From: Amphritea pacifica
GTDB lineage: Bacteria > Pseudomonadota > Gammaproteobacteria > Pseudomonadales > Balneatricaceae
Direction: 5' to 3'
Length of the DNA stretch: 64,000 bases
Assembly: GCF_016924145.1 (NCBI RefSeq)
Contig: NZ_JAFFZO010000029.1
Span: 1 to 64,000, forward strand
The position numbers and the translations under genes were made by a program. A model generated the notes under the pieces. That model had not been told where the DNA came from. It saw nothing but the letters and a program-made list of their open reading frames with translations, and did no database searches. This document shows, one piece after another, positions 41,029-49,818 of this stretch. The number at the start of each line of letters is the position of its first letter. Positions within the stretch are counted from its first letter, which is position 1.

Positions 41029-41676
41029 TCAGGGCTTGCCATCCCAGTTAAGGAAATTTTTCAGCAACTGCAGCCCCACCGTATGGCTTTTTTCCGGGTG
41101 AAACTGTGTTGCAAACACATTATCCCGGGCGATCGCCACATCGAAATCAACGCCGTAGTGGCAGTTACCAGCCACCCGCTGTTTGTCAACCGCATCCACA
41201 TAATAGCTGTGGACAAAGTAGAAACGACTGCCGTCTTCGATCCCCTGCCACAGCGGGTGGTCAAATGTCTGATGCACCTCATTCCAGCCCATGTGCGGCA
41301 CCTTAAGACGCTCACCATCGCGCTCTTTCAGATCATCGCCAAAGAAGCGCACGGTGCCATCAAAATGGCCCAGACAGTCGACACCACCATTCTCTTCCGA
41401 ACGCTGCATCAGTGCCTGATAACCGACACAGATACCCAGAAACGGCTTGCCGGAGGCGATCGCTTCAGCCACCTCTTTATCCACACCCAGGCGACGAATC
41501 TCCGCCATACAATCGCGGATGGCGCCAACACCGGGCAGCAACACCCGGTCGGCGCTGCGCACTTTCTCCGGATCAGCGGTCACCAGCACCTCAACACCGG
41601 GCATCACATGCTCCAGCGCCTTGGCAACCGAGTGCAGGTTGCCCATACCGTAGTCGATCACTGCAACACTGCTCAT
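41029..41676 (-). CDS. hisH: imidazole glycerol phosphate synthase, glutamine amidotransferase subunit
   Basis: Class I glutaminase that feeds ammonia to HisF. 215 aa. [10 protein letters not shown] at the N-terminus, the nucleophile cysteine in GICVGYQ, and FHPEKSH carrying the catalytic His/Glu. The ATG directly abuts the hisB stop, so the two are coupled. Confidence 0.96.
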   Translation of the reverse strand: MSSVAVIDYGMGNLHSVAKALEHVMPGVEVLVTADPEKVRSADRVLLPGVGAIRDCMAEIRRLGVDKEVAEAIASGKPFLGICVGYQALMQRSEENGGVDCLGHFDGTVRFFGDDLKERDGERLKVPHMGWNEVHQTFDHPLWQGIEDGSRFYFVHSYYVDAVDKQRVAGNCHYGVDFDVAIARDNVFATQFHPEKSHTVGLQLLKNFLNWDGKP

Positions 41677-42270
41677 TTACAGCGTTCCCTTAGTCGAAGG
41701 CATCTGATCAGCCGCGCGCTGATCAATCGTCAACGCACCGCGCAACGCCCGGCCAAACGCTTTAAAGATCGTCTCCGCCTGGTGGTGAGCATTAAAGCCC
41801 TTCAGGTTATCGATATGCAGCGTCACCCCAGCGTGGTTAACAAAGCCCTGGAAAAACTCCCAGAACAGTTGAGTATCAAACCGCCCGATACTGGCACGGG
41901 TGAACTCAACATTCATATCCAGCCCCGGACGGCCGGAAAAGTCGATGACCACCCGGGACAACGCCTCATCCAGCGGGCAATAGGCGTGGCCGAAGCGCAG
42001 AATCCCCTTTCTGTCACCCACCGCCTGAGCAAACGCCTGTCCCAGAGTGATACCAATATCTTCCACCGTATGGTGATCATCGATATGGTTATCCCCTTTC
42101 GCCACGATATCCATATCGATCAGACCATGACGGGCGATCTGATCCAGCATGTGTTCAAGAAAAGGCACGCCGGTATCAGCATTCAGCTTACCGCTGCCAT
42201 CCAGATTCACAGCAACAGTGATCCGGGTTTCCAGGGTATTTCGGGTGACGGAGGCTTTCCGTTCAGCCAT
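41677..42270 (-). CDS. hisB: imidazoleglycerol-phosphate dehydratase
   Basis: Single-domain HisB (197 aa), without the phosphatase domain of the E. coli fusion. The manganese ligands lie in [23 protein letters not shown] and the C-terminal [16 protein letters not shown]. It is first of the hisB-hisH-hisF unit. The 250-bp divergent gap to asmA holds no gene. Confidence 0.97.
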   Translation of the reverse strand: MAERKASVTRNTLETRITVAVNLDGSGKLNADTGVPFLEHMLDQIARHGLIDMDIVAKGDNHIDDHHTVEDIGITLGQAFAQAVGDRKGILRFGHAYCPLDEALSRVVIDFSGRPGLDMNVEFTRASIGRFDTQLFWEFFQGFVNHAGVTLHIDNLKGFNAHHQAETIFKAFGRALRGALTIDQRAADQMPSTKGTL

Positions 42271-42520
42271 GATCTTCTCCGCGATGGGTTAACAGAAAAA
42301 CAGTTGGTACAAACATTCAAAAAAATAAGCTGCCATTATACAACCAATAGCATGTCAATGCGTAGCACCGGGCAGGATTAAGCCCACTAAAAACCGATTG
42401 CAACTGACTGATTTCATGTACGGTTAATCTAGGGTCTGTAAAATCGTTCTGCTACTATGCTGTTATAACTCTTGTTTGCCGAGAGATCTGTTTTGCCGAG
42501 AGATGGTTCAAGGAGAAATC

Positions 42521-44665
42521 ATGAAAACGTTTTTAAAGGTTTTTGGTGGCCTGGTTGCCCTGCTGCTGATCGTCATCGTTGCGGGCGGAGTCCTGCTGGG
42601 GATGTTCTTCGATCCGAATGAATATAAACCAGAAATCAAAAAACTGGCGCTGGAGAAAGGCGGTGTACAGCTGGAGATCGATGGCGATCTGGGCTGGTCT
42701 GTATTCCCCTGGCTGGGTATCGAAATCAACCAGATCAAGGTCAGCTACCCCGGCAAGCCGCAGCTGGCTGAGCTGAATCAGGCTCAGGTATCGGTCGAAC
42801 TGCCAGCATTGCTGTCCGGTAACGTTAAAATGAGCAGCATCCTGCTGGATGGCCTGACCCTGAATCTGGAAAAGGGTCAAGATGGCAGCACCAACTGGGC
42901 GGTCTCCGGGGCAGGTCAGCAAACGTCAGGCACAGTGGAAACGCCAACACCCAGTGCAGCAGAAGCCTCTGGAGGTGCCGCAATCGCCCTGGATATAGAG
43001 AGCATCGCCATCACCAACGGTAATATCAGCTATATCGATAGCGCTGCAGGCAGCAAGGTGCTGCTGAAAAACTTCACCATGACCTCCGGAAAAGTCACCA
43101 CCGGCGCATTTTTCCCGGCAGAACTGAGCTTTCAGGCAGAGCAGTATCAGGCTGAACAGAAGCAGCTGACCGTAGATGCTGCACTTAAAGCCGGTTTTTT
43201 CCTCGACCTGGCAAATCAGCAATACAAGATCAAAGGACTTGAAAGCACCCTCGGCCTGACCGGCGCGCCATTCAACGGTAAAACCGTTAACGTTAAGCTT
43301 AATAGTGATATTTCAAGCGACCTGAACAAAGAAACTGCCAGCCTGTCGGGCATGAGTCTGAGTGCGGCAAATCTGATCGCCAGTGGCGATGTAACGGTCA
43401 CCAGCTTCAGCAAACCGGTTATTACCGGCAACCTGAAAGTCGCCCAGTTCAGCCTGCAGGAACTGCTGACCGCGCTGGGACAGCCTGCCATTGAAACCAC
43501 CGATCCGGATGTACTGAAAGCGATCAGCTTTAATGCAGAGCTGGGCGGCGCACCCAATACCCTGGGGCTGAACAAGATGAGCCTGCAGCTGGATGACACC
43601 CACTTCAACGGTAACTTCGCCATGAACCTGGCCTCCGGTGCCATCGCTTTCAATCTCAAGGGAGATGAACTCGATGCCGACCGCTATCTGCCACCGGCCA
43701 AAGAACAGCCAGCACAGGCTGCTTCCGGCAGTGCCGAAAAATCCTCAGGCTATTCAAAAGAACCCGTAGTGCCGGTTGAGCTGCTGAAAGGCCTGAATAT
43801 GGATGTCGATCTGGGGCTGAAAAAGCTGCTGATCAACGGCCTCACCCTGAGCAATCTGGAGCTGGACACCAGTGCCCATGGCGGTCTGGTCAATATGAGC
43901 AAGATCAACGCCGATATGTACAGCGGTACCCTGCGCAACTCGGTGGTCATCGATGTACGCAAATCACCGACCCGTTTCCACATAAAGAAAAACATCAAAG
44001 GGATCCAGATCGGCGATCTGCTGAAAGATATGGCAGATACCGACCGCCTCACCGGGACGTTCAACACCCAGACCGATATAACCGCCCAGGGCGAATCGGT
44101 ATACGCCATTGTTAACAGCCTCAACGGCAATTCCAATGTCACCATGCCCGATGGCACCGTCAAAGGGATCGATATCGCCCAGACCATCTGTCAGGGCTTT
44201 AACAACGTTGCTGCACTGGGGGTTAATGCCGATCAGGTGGACCGTTCCACCCCGTTTGCCGATCTCAGCAGTACCTTCAAATTCACCAACGGCGTGGTTA
44301 GCAATAACGACCTGATCACCAAACTGGATGCGATCACCCTGCGCGGCAGAGGCAACGTCAGTCTGCCTGCACAGAATCTGGATTATCGTCTCGGCCTGAC
44401 TATCGAAGAGAACCTGTTCAAGAAAACCTGTGCCGTGAACAACAACCTGGAAGGGGTTGAGTGGCCGGTAAACTGTAAAGGCAGCTTCGATACCGAACCG
44501 GCTAAACTGTGTCGCCCGGATGCCAGCGTGCTCAAAGAGCTGCTGAAACAGAAAGCGAAAAAACAGCTGGAAGGCAAACTGATGGATAAACTCGGTGGCA
44601 GTGGCGGCGAAGGAAGCAAAACTGAGAATGCGAAAAAACTGCTCAAAGGATTGTTCGGTAACTAA
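42521..44665 (+). CDS. AsmA-family protein
   Basis: A large envelope protein with one N-terminal TM (about residues 8-28) and the rest in the periplasm; 714 aa from the ATG at 42521 (AAGGAG before it). The AsmA start ([15 protein letters not shown]...) and the C-terminal pattern ([20 protein letters not shown], then [10 protein letters not shown]) mark the family, which is linked to phospholipid/lipid transport and outer-membrane assembly. The last ~40 residues are K/L/G-rich. It is followed by mutY after 4 bp, as in Pseudomonas. Confidence 0.9.
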   Translation: MKTFLKVFGGLVALLLIVIVAGGVLLGMFFDPNEYKPEIKKLALEKGGVQLEIDGDLGWSVFPWLGIEINQIKVSYPGKPQLAELNQAQVSVELPALLSGNVKMSSILLDGLTLNLEKGQDGSTNWAVSGAGQQTSGTVETPTPSAAEASGGAAIALDIESIAITNGNISYIDSAAGSKVLLKNFTMTSGKVTTGAFFPAELSFQAEQYQAEQKQLTVDAALKAGFFLDLANQQYKIKGLESTLGLTGAPFNGKTVNVKLNSDISSDLNKETASLSGMSLSAANLIASGDVTVTSFSKPVITGNLKVAQFSLQELLTALGQPAIETTDPDVLKAISFNAELGGAPNTLGLNKMSLQLDDTHFNGNFAMNLASGAIAFNLKGDELDADRYLPPAKEQPAQAASGSAEKSSGYSKEPVVPVELLKGLNMDVDLGLKKLLINGLTLSNLELDTSAHGGLVNMSKINADMYSGTLRNSVVIDVRKSPTRFHIKKNIKGIQIGDLLKDMADTDRLTGTFNTQTDITAQGESVYAIVNSLNGNSNVTMPDGTVKGIDIAQTICQGFNNVAALGVNADQVDRSTPFADLSSTFKFTNGVVSNNDLITKLDAITLRGRGNVSLPAQNLDYRLGLTIEENLFKKTCAVNNNLEGVEWPVNCKGSFDTEPAKLCRPDASVLKELLKQKAKKQLEGKLMDKLGGSGGEGSKTENAKKLLKGLFGN

Positions 44666-44669
44666 TTTG

Positions 44670-45743
44670 ATGACACCTGAACAATTCGCTAACGCCGTGC
44701 TGGTCTGGTTTGACCAGCACGGACGCCACGATCTGCCCTGGCAGGCGCACAAAACCGCCTACTTTACCTGGCTCTCTGAGATCATGTTGCAACAGACTCA
44801 GGTAACCACAGTAATCCCCTATTTTGAAAGATTCCGCCAGCAGTTTCCCACGGTCGATGATCTGGCGGCAGCCGATCAGGACGAGGTGCTGCACCTGTGG
44901 ACCGGGCTGGGTTACTACGCCCGCGCCCGCAATCTGCATAAAACCGCCAAAATCGTCAGTCGGGATTTCGGTGGCCGGTTTCCCGAAACCGTTGAGGAGC
45001 TGGAGCAACTGCCCGGCATCGGTCGCTCGACTGCCGGCGCGATTCTGTCGATCTCCACCGGCAAACGGGCGGCGATACTCGATGGCAATGTAAAACGGGT
45101 GCTGGCCCGCTTCTACGCCATCGACGGCTGGCCCGGCACCACCGACAATATAAAACAGCTGTGGAGCTTCGCTGAACAGAACACCCCGCATGAACGGGTG
45201 GCCGATTACACCCAGGCGATGATGGATATGGGGGCGACTCTCTGCACCCGCAGTAAACCCGCCTGCCTGCTCTGCCCGCTGCAGCAAGGCTGTCAGGCAC
45301 ACCGCCAGGGCCGCGAAAACCAGTTACCGGAACCCCGGCCGAAAAAAGTGATCCCGGTAAAACAAACACTGATGCTGCTGATTGAGGATAGCGAAGGTCA
45401 GATACTGCTGCGACAGCGCCCACCAACTGGCATCTGGGGCGGCCTCTGGAGTCTGCCGGAAACCTCCGATCTGCGCGACGCAGAACAGGAGACCGGCCTG
45501 CCAGTGGATACTGACAGCGCCACACCACTGGAACCACTGCGGCATACCTTCAGCCATTTCCACCTGGACATCACCCCGGTGAAGATCGCCCTGCGTAAAG
45601 CGGGCCGGGAGAGCGAATCGCACAAAGACCTTACAAACCGTGTCATGGAACAGCCCGCCACACTCTGGTATAACTTGCACCAGCCACAAAAGGTCGGCCT
45701 CGCCGCCCCTGTGAAAAAATTACTGGGTAAGCTAAAAAGCTAA
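44670..45743 (+). CDS. mutY: A/G-specific adenine glycosylase MutY
   Basis: Removes adenine opposite 8-oxoguanine. 357 aa from the ATG at 44670. Catalytic Glu is in [11 protein letters not shown], the HhH motif is [13 protein letters not shown], and catalytic Asp is in LDGNVKRV. The [4Fe-4S] cysteines are spaced C-x6-C-x2-C-x5-C in [17 protein letters not shown]. The Nudix-like C-terminal domain that reads 8-oxoG starts near residue 230. Only 4 bp follow the asmA stop. Confidence 0.96.
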   Translation: MTPEQFANAVLVWFDQHGRHDLPWQAHKTAYFTWLSEIMLQQTQVTTVIPYFERFRQQFPTVDDLAAADQDEVLHLWTGLGYYARARNLHKTAKIVSRDFGGRFPETVEELEQLPGIGRSTAGAILSISTGKRAAILDGNVKRVLARFYAIDGWPGTTDNIKQLWSFAEQNTPHERVADYTQAMMDMGATLCTRSKPACLLCPLQQGCQAHRQGRENQLPEPRPKKVIPVKQTLMLLIEDSEGQILLRQRPPTGIWGGLWSLPETSDLRDAEQETGLPVDTDSATPLEPLRHTFSHFHLDITPVKIALRKAGRESESHKDLTNRVMEQPATLWYNLHQPQKVGLAAPVKKLLGKLKS

Positions 45744-45800
45744 ACCTCTGGTCTGAGCTTGAAGCGTTCACAGCAGCCCGGAATAACCTTGGAGAATAAG

Positions 45801-46073
45801 ATGACCCGCACCGTCATGTGCCGTAAATATAAAGAGGAACTCGAAGGTCTGGACAAGCCCCCCTATCCGGGCGCTAAAGGCCAGGAGATCTACAATACCA
45901 TTTCGAAAAAAGCCTGGACCGAGTGGACCAACCACCAGACCATGCTGATCAACGAGAAGCACCTGAGCCTGATGGACCCCTCTACCCGTGAATTCCTGCA
46001 GCAGGAGATGCAGAAATTTATGGATGGCGAAGACTACGAAAAAGCGGAAGGCTACGTACCGCCGTCAAAATAA
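45801..46073 (+). CDS. yggX: oxidative damage/iron protection protein YggX
   Basis: A 90-aa protein linked to iron-sulfur protection and Fe(II) traffic. [17 protein letters not shown] at the start with the conserved Cys7, [10 protein letters not shown] and EAEGYVPP-type ending (AEGYVPPSK). ATG at 45801 with GGAG upstream. mutY-yggX adjacency is conserved in gammaproteobacteria. Confidence 0.95.
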   Translation: MTRTVMCRKYKEELEGLDKPPYPGAKGQEIYNTISKKAWTEWTNHQTMLINEKHLSLMDPSTREFLQQEMQKFMDGEDYEKAEGYVPPSK

Positions 46074-46085
46074 ACAGTTTTAGCT

Positions 46086-46163
46086 TGTGGGAGCGGCGTT
46101 GGCATGCCCTCCGGGTACCCCGCGCGATATAAAAATCATCGCCGCGAGGGCGCGCCTCCCACA
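46086..46163. repeat. REP-like inverted pair
   Basis: TGTGGGAG at 46086 and CTCCCACA at 46156-46163 bound two imperfect GC-rich palindromes (GCGGCG..., GCCGCGAGGGCGCGCC...). The layout recalls the REP pairs (BIMEs) seen between genes in Pseudomonas and related bacteria. The right arm has a 25-of-26 inverted match at 46831-46856. Confidence 0.6.
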
Positions 46164-46290
46164 CTCCCGGCCGCTGATTTTGCCGTTCCGAAGAGCTGAC
46201 TTAAGTGCTCATGCCGAGAGAATATTAAAAAAAGCGGACAGCTGTATTGACAGCGCAGCCTGAAATCAGTTTAATACGCACCTCCTGTTT

Positions 46291-46366
46291 GCCCGGATAG
46301 CTCAGTCGGTAGAGCAGAGGATTGAAAATCCTCGTGTCGGTGGTTCGATTCCGCCTCCGGGCACCA
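46291..46366 (+). tRNA. tRNA-Phe (GAA)
   Basis: A 76-nt cloverleaf with CCA encoded. The acceptor arm GCCCGGA pairs with TCCGGGC, the D loop has AGCTCAGTCGGTAGAGC, the anticodon GAA is at 46324-46326, and the T arm is GGTTCGATTCC. It is close to E. coli tRNA-Phe. It follows yggX, as in Pseudomonas. Two partial copies of its 3' end lie downstream. Confidence 0.98.
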
Positions 46367-46380
46367 CTTCAGGTATCATT

Positions 46381-46410
46381 AAAGCCTCGCTACGTAGTGA
46401 GGCTTTTTTG
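46381..46410 (+). terminator. terminator after tRNA-Phe
   Basis: AAGCCTCGCTAC / GTAGTGAGGCTT stem followed by TTTTTTG, 14 bp after the tRNA. Related hairpins follow the two 3'-end repeat units. Confidence 0.88.
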
Positions 46411-46442
46411 TATCCGCAACACCGCAGGGCGGAACACGAACC

Positions 46443-46581
46443 GGTTCGATTATTCGTCGCTTCGCTCCTCCCCTTCGGGCCATCGCCGAAGAGCAGGCGA
46501 TGTTGTAATGGCCTCCGGCCATCGCTCCGCCTCCGGGCACCAATGATTCTGATAAAGCCTCACTTTGTAGTGGGGCTTTTT
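46443..46581 (+). repeat. tRNA-Phe 3'-end repeat unit 1, with terminator
   Basis: Copies GGTTCGATT (46443-46451) and CCGCCTCCGGGCACCA (46527-46542) of the tRNA but separates them with 75 nt not present in the tRNA. The insert contains hairpins CATCGCC/GGCGATG and ATGGCC/GGCCAT. A terminator (46554-46581) like that of the tRNA closes the unit. Similar in idea to the rtT repeats behind E. coli tyrT. Confidence 0.75.
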
Positions 46582-46615
46582 CGTATCTGGATTATCGCAG
46601 GGCGTCCTCGAACCT

Positions 46616-46714
46616 GGTTCGATTATTCGTCGCTTCGCTCCTCCCCTTCGGGCCATCGTCAAAGAGCGACGATGTTGTAATGGCCTTCGGCCATTGCTCC
46701 GCCTCCGGGCACCA
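46616..46714 (+). repeat. tRNA-Phe 3'-end repeat unit 2
   Basis: Same structure as unit 1, offset by about 172 bp. GGTTCGATT lies at 46616-46624, a 74-nt insert follows, then CCGCCTCCGGGCACCA at 46699-46714. The insert hairpin reads CATCGTC/GACGATG, a compensatory C-G to T-A change relative to unit 1. Its terminator copy (from about 46729) is broken on the 3' side. Confidence 0.72.
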
Positions 46715-46830
46715 CTCAGGACTGAATCAGCCTCACTTTGTAGTGCAATGCTGTTCACATAAGAGGAGCAGCATTGCGGCAGTGATGCTGGGCTTTTGGG
46801 GTTATGGGTAACTGCGATAGAGAACAATAC

Positions 46831-46856
46831 TGTAGGAGGCGCGCCCTCGCGGCGAT
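46831..46856. repeat. inverted copy of the REP-like arm
   Basis: Reverse complement of 46138-46163 with a single mismatch over 26 bp. Together the two arms bracket tRNA-Phe and its repeat units in inverted orientation. Confidence 0.65.
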
Positions 46857-46903
46857 TATACAGCTCTCCGATATAGCCTTTGGTACGGTGGTAATTCCAC
46901 CGG

Positions 46904-46920
46904 AAAATAAATCTGTCCCC
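46904..46920. repeat. 17-bp inverted repeat, left copy (flanks DUF3800 gene)
   Basis: AAAATAAATCTGTCCCC, the exact reverse complement of 48236-48252. The pair encloses the DUF3800 gene. A 12-bp fragment (CAGATTTATTTT) recurs at 49542-49553. Confidence 0.7.
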
Positions 46921-47230
46921 TTTATTGGCTGTCCCCTTTATTGGCTATTCGTCGCTACGGGCCAGATGAAGCTGATTCAGCCTTCACCAGTCGCAGGCTG
47001 TTTCTAAGTGAAAGGATCAGCAATTAAATCGCAAGTATAAACTGACTAGAACCCCATACTAGATATTAGTCTCTGTATACAAGACTCCTGTTAATAGTTT
47101 AGAGGCAGCCAGCGTCTAATAAGCAAGGCTTCTAGAGCTATGTCACTGTTGCAAGATAGTAAGGCTATACTCTATACTTCATCACAAGTGGATTGGGGGT
47201 GCCCGGTCGGCGTTATTGCCTCGGTGAGTT

Positions 47231-48106
47231 TCATCGGGGCTTTTCGCTTTCTGGAGCAGGGTAAATTTTCATTCCTACTCCTTCATAGCCTTGCCCAACC
47301 ATATCTCTACCGCCATCACAGTAGAACTTCTCTTTCAAGACGTCAAAGGCCCTATTATCTTGCCCAGGCCTTAGCGTATTCAGACCAATAGGTCGAGCAA
47401 CCAGATCAGCTAACTGCAGACCTGACGACATCACCTTTTTATCTGAGAAAATAACTTCAAAAGGTAGCGCCTGTCCCAGACGATTATTGCCATCACAGAT
47501 TCGCCGAAACTCGAGCTCTAACTCTTGATCCTCTCTGTTGCCCCGACATTCCACAACTATATGCGTTTTTTTCTCAAGCTGGCGCTTCTCCTGAAGAAAC
47601 TCATAAAGCGTTTCAAGACAAAAACCCAACGCGGTGTGATAGGGATTAGAGTCAAGCTCATTCGGTTTTTTCAAACGTTGTTTATCAATAGTACAACTGA
47701 TCAAAATGAAATTGCTGTACTTGATAATATCCGTCAACTGATTGAGAAAGTCGTGCTTTTCATCTTTGCTTCGGAAAATATTAAAAGCACCTTTTTCCTT
47801 ACGGATTTCGTTCTCATGTAGCACAATCTGATCATGACCAAAGTGATTAAATTTAAACTTTTCAAGAGCAGGAACAATAGCTTCGCTGTAATGCCTTTTA
47901 TGGAAAATGCAGAAAGCCAAAACAAAAATTGGGTAGTTTGTATCAACACTTTGAAGGCTGTGATCTCCACTTTCGTCAACGTATACAATGTACTTGCTAA
48001 AGGAGGAATCTTGTTCAACATTGTAATTATGAGTAGCTGAATGAATGTCCGTATTGGCTTTATCGAACTCAAATAACGGTAACTGTTGCTCTTCTTTGTC
48101 CGACAT
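47231..48106 (-). CDS. DUF3800 domain protein
   Basis: A 291-aa soluble protein. YVDESGD (D44, E45, D48) is the N-terminal acidic signature of DUF3800, a family with an RNase H-like fold and suspected nuclease activity; HENEIRKEKG and the C-terminal GLQLADLVARPIG complete the pattern. The first ~35 residues are a polar extension. GAGGGA lies right before the ATG. It is strongly AT-rich compared with flanking genes, sits alone in a repeat-dense zone and is enclosed by an exact 17-bp inverted repeat. All this points to recent acquisition. A defence-related role is common for such genes but not shown. Confidence 0.8.
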   Translation of the reverse strand: MSDKEEQQLPLFEFDKANTDIHSATHNYNVEQDSSFSKYIVYVDESGDHSLQSVDTNYPIFVLAFCIFHKRHYSEAIVPALEKFKFNHFGHDQIVLHENEIRKEKGAFNIFRSKDEKHDFLNQLTDIIKYSNFILISCTIDKQRLKKPNELDSNPYHTALGFCLETLYEFLQEKRQLEKKTHIVVECRGNREDQELELEFRRICDGNNRLGQALPFEVIFSDKKVMSSGLQLADLVARPIGLNTLRPGQDNRAFDVLKEKFYCDGGRDMVGQGYEGVGMKIYPAPESEKPR

Positions 48107-48235
48107 TCCCTCTACCCCTGCTTGCCCTTCCTATAAAGCATCATAGAATTACAATTTTGCATCATGACCAATAGATATTAGCCTGTTTAATAGGAAAATA
48201 CATTGGTATAAAGAGCTGAAAACAGGGACCAAAAA

Positions 48236-48252
48236 GGGGACAGATTTATTTT
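48236..48252. repeat. 17-bp inverted repeat, right copy
   Basis: GGGGACAGATTTATTTT, the exact reverse complement of 46904-46920. My recollection is that this motif is common around small IS200-like/REP-associated transposases in marine bacteria; no transposase gene is seen here. Confidence 0.7.
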
Positions 48253-48344
48253 AGTTGGATCAATAGAGTCAGAAATCAAAGGACAGAGTAAATTCCACCA
48301 AGTCACTCTGTCCAGCCCGACCCGCCCCTTTCGGTCTTAGCTTT

Positions 48345-48438
<94 letters not shown>

Positions 48439-48709
48439 GGGCGTTATCTACAACTTCACCCTCTAAGAATCACTATCAGCAATGTTGTCTACCGCACAGT
48501 GAGCGCGCCAGCAAAGACGTACTCTATAAACTGCCTATTCCAACGGAATGGTAGCCCGCAATCCCAGCTTTGCTGTTGTGAAATGAACAGCTTCACCAGA
48601 ATACCGCTGTATCGAATGCTTAATCAGAGTAAGCCGACAATGCTGCGAAAAGCGGTCTGCTATAGTTTCAGTACCCCTGAGAAAAATTACGTCGAGGAGG
48701 AGTATGACC

Positions 48710-49471
48710 ATGTTGCGCAGTTTAAAGGAGATATCGGATTTTCAGTTACAGGGCACCGATGAAGAGATAGGCCAGTGCAAAGATTTTCTCTTTGAGGATC
48801 AGTGCTGGGTCATCCGCTACCTCGTGGCCGATACCAACAAATGGCTGCCCGGTGCACGCAAAGTGCTGATCAGCCCGATAGCTCTGGGCCAGCCTGACTG
48901 GGACAAGCATCAGTTTCCCGTCAACTTAACCCGGGAAGGGGTTGAGAACAGTCCTTCGCCCGATGATCACCAACCTATATCCCATCAGTATGAAGCGGAA
49001 CTGTTTAAATACTACGGCTATGGCTTCTATTGGACAGGTGATGGCTTGTGGGGAACCTATCCGCGGCCAACCCCCTTAGTCGATGACAACGTCCTTGAAG
49101 ATGCGGCAAAACCTAAACCGGAGGACCGGCATTTACGTTCGGCAAACGCCGTCAGGGGGTACGGGATTCAGTCTATCGATACCAAATTTGGCCATATTGA
49201 TGACTTCATTGTTGATGAAGACAACTGGACGATCCCCTATATCGTCATCGACACCCACAACTGGCTTCCCGGTGGCCGCAAAGTGCTTATCAGTCACGAA
49301 TCGATAGACGCAGTGAATTGGGCCGACCGCTCCATTACCGTTAAGTTAAGCACTCAAAAAATTGAAGACAGTCCGCTATTCGCAGCAGAGATGTTCAATG
49401 ATCCCGATTATGAAAACACCATTCGGAACTATTACGGGCTTGATGCCAGGCTGGCAGACAATTGCAGTTAG
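48710..49471 (+). CDS. tandem PRC-barrel domain protein
   Basis: A 253-aa soluble protein made of two similar halves. The first has DEEIGQCKDFLFEDQCWVIR, VADTNKWLPGARKVLISP; the second has FGHIDDFIVDEDNWTIPY, IDTHNWLPGGRKVLIS. Both match PRC-barrel domains. Between and after them are tyrosine/tryptophan-rich helical parts (KYYGYGFYWTG; RNYYGLDARL). GAGGAGGAG lies two bases before ATG 48704 and eight before ATG 48710; the latter is the better start. PRC-barrel proteins of this type are often stress-induced; no partner gene is near. Confidence 0.82.
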   Translation: MLRSLKEISDFQLQGTDEEIGQCKDFLFEDQCWVIRYLVADTNKWLPGARKVLISPIALGQPDWDKHQFPVNLTREGVENSPSPDDHQPISHQYEAELFKYYGYGFYWTGDGLWGTYPRPTPLVDDNVLEDAAKPKPEDRHLRSANAVRGYGIQSIDTKFGHIDDFIVDEDNWTIPYIVIDTHNWLPGGRKVLISHESIDAVNWADRSITVKLSTQKIEDSPLFAAEMFNDPDYENTIRNYYGLDARLADNCS

Positions 49472-49632
49472 CAAGTGGGAATATGTAATACCTGCATAGG
49501 TGATTCATACTGCCTCTGATAGCCAACCGGAAACAAGGAAGCAGATTTATTTTCTATCGCTTAAGAATATTCATCACTAAATCAGCCCCTTCTCTTTCGA
49601 GCAGGTAAAACAAAGTTTTACATCTGGCAACG

Positions 49633-49656
49633 AGCTAGCCGCAAAGCGGCGGTCTG
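49633..49656. repeat. CTAG-bounded hairpin repeat, distant copy
   Basis: AGCTAGCCGC-AAAG-CGGCGGTCT is nearly the reverse complement of the element at 12554-12578 by the rsmD stop. It shows that this hairpin family is dispersed rather than local to the rsmD insert. Confidence 0.6.
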
Positions 49657-49682
49657 GCCACTTTTTAGCCCCCTTACCCTTA

Positions 49683-49770
49683 CCTCTGTGCCCTCGGTGT
49701 TCTGTGTATGCCCCCTGGGTACTGTGGTGAGTTTTCTCTTGATGCTTTGATTTACCACAGAGAGCACGGA
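49683..49770. repeat. CACAGAG repeat, inverted pair (copy C)
   Basis: Left arm 49683-49731 (CTCTGTG-CCCTCGGTG... ACTGTGGTGA) and right arm 49753-49770 (TTACCACAGAGAGCACGG), a degraded version of copy B. It lies in the otherwise gene-free stretch 49472-49818. Confidence 0.6.
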
Positions 49771-49818
49771 AAAGGGTTATCAGCACGTGACCAGTGCTTA
49801 TCTTCAGGATTCTCTCAC

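Larger units (their letters stand above)
46715..47230. other. gene-free accessory stretch after the tRNA repeats
   Basis: No gene is supported. It holds the damaged third terminator copy, a hairpin GCAATGCTG (46745-46753) / CAGCATTGC (46769-46777), the inverted REP-like arm at 46831-46856, the AAAATAAATCTGTCCCC 17-mer at 46904-46920 and a partial second copy of its end (GTCCCCTTTATTGGC) right after it. The reading frames crossing the tRNA and the repeats are products of the repeat sequence. Confidence 0.5.

Noticed and set aside
40927-42381. Long plus-strand frame (484 codons) across hisH and hisB
   Set aside because: It is the antisense shadow of two certain genes and is rich in H/Q/R as expected for such shadows.
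46322-46680. Reading frames on both strands across tRNA-Phe and its 3'-end repeats
   Set aside because: They follow the repeated tRNA and terminator sequence, have no ribosome sites and repeat each other's residues because the DNA is repeated.
46291-47230. Integrative element using tRNA-Phe as attachment site
   Set aside because: The 3'-end copies fit an att duplication at first sight, but they are interrupted, lie only about 170 bp apart, carry terminator copies, and no integrase is present.
47140-47391. 83-codon plus-strand frame over the DUF3800 end
   Set aside because: It overlaps the DUF3800 gene on the other strand and shows no protein features.
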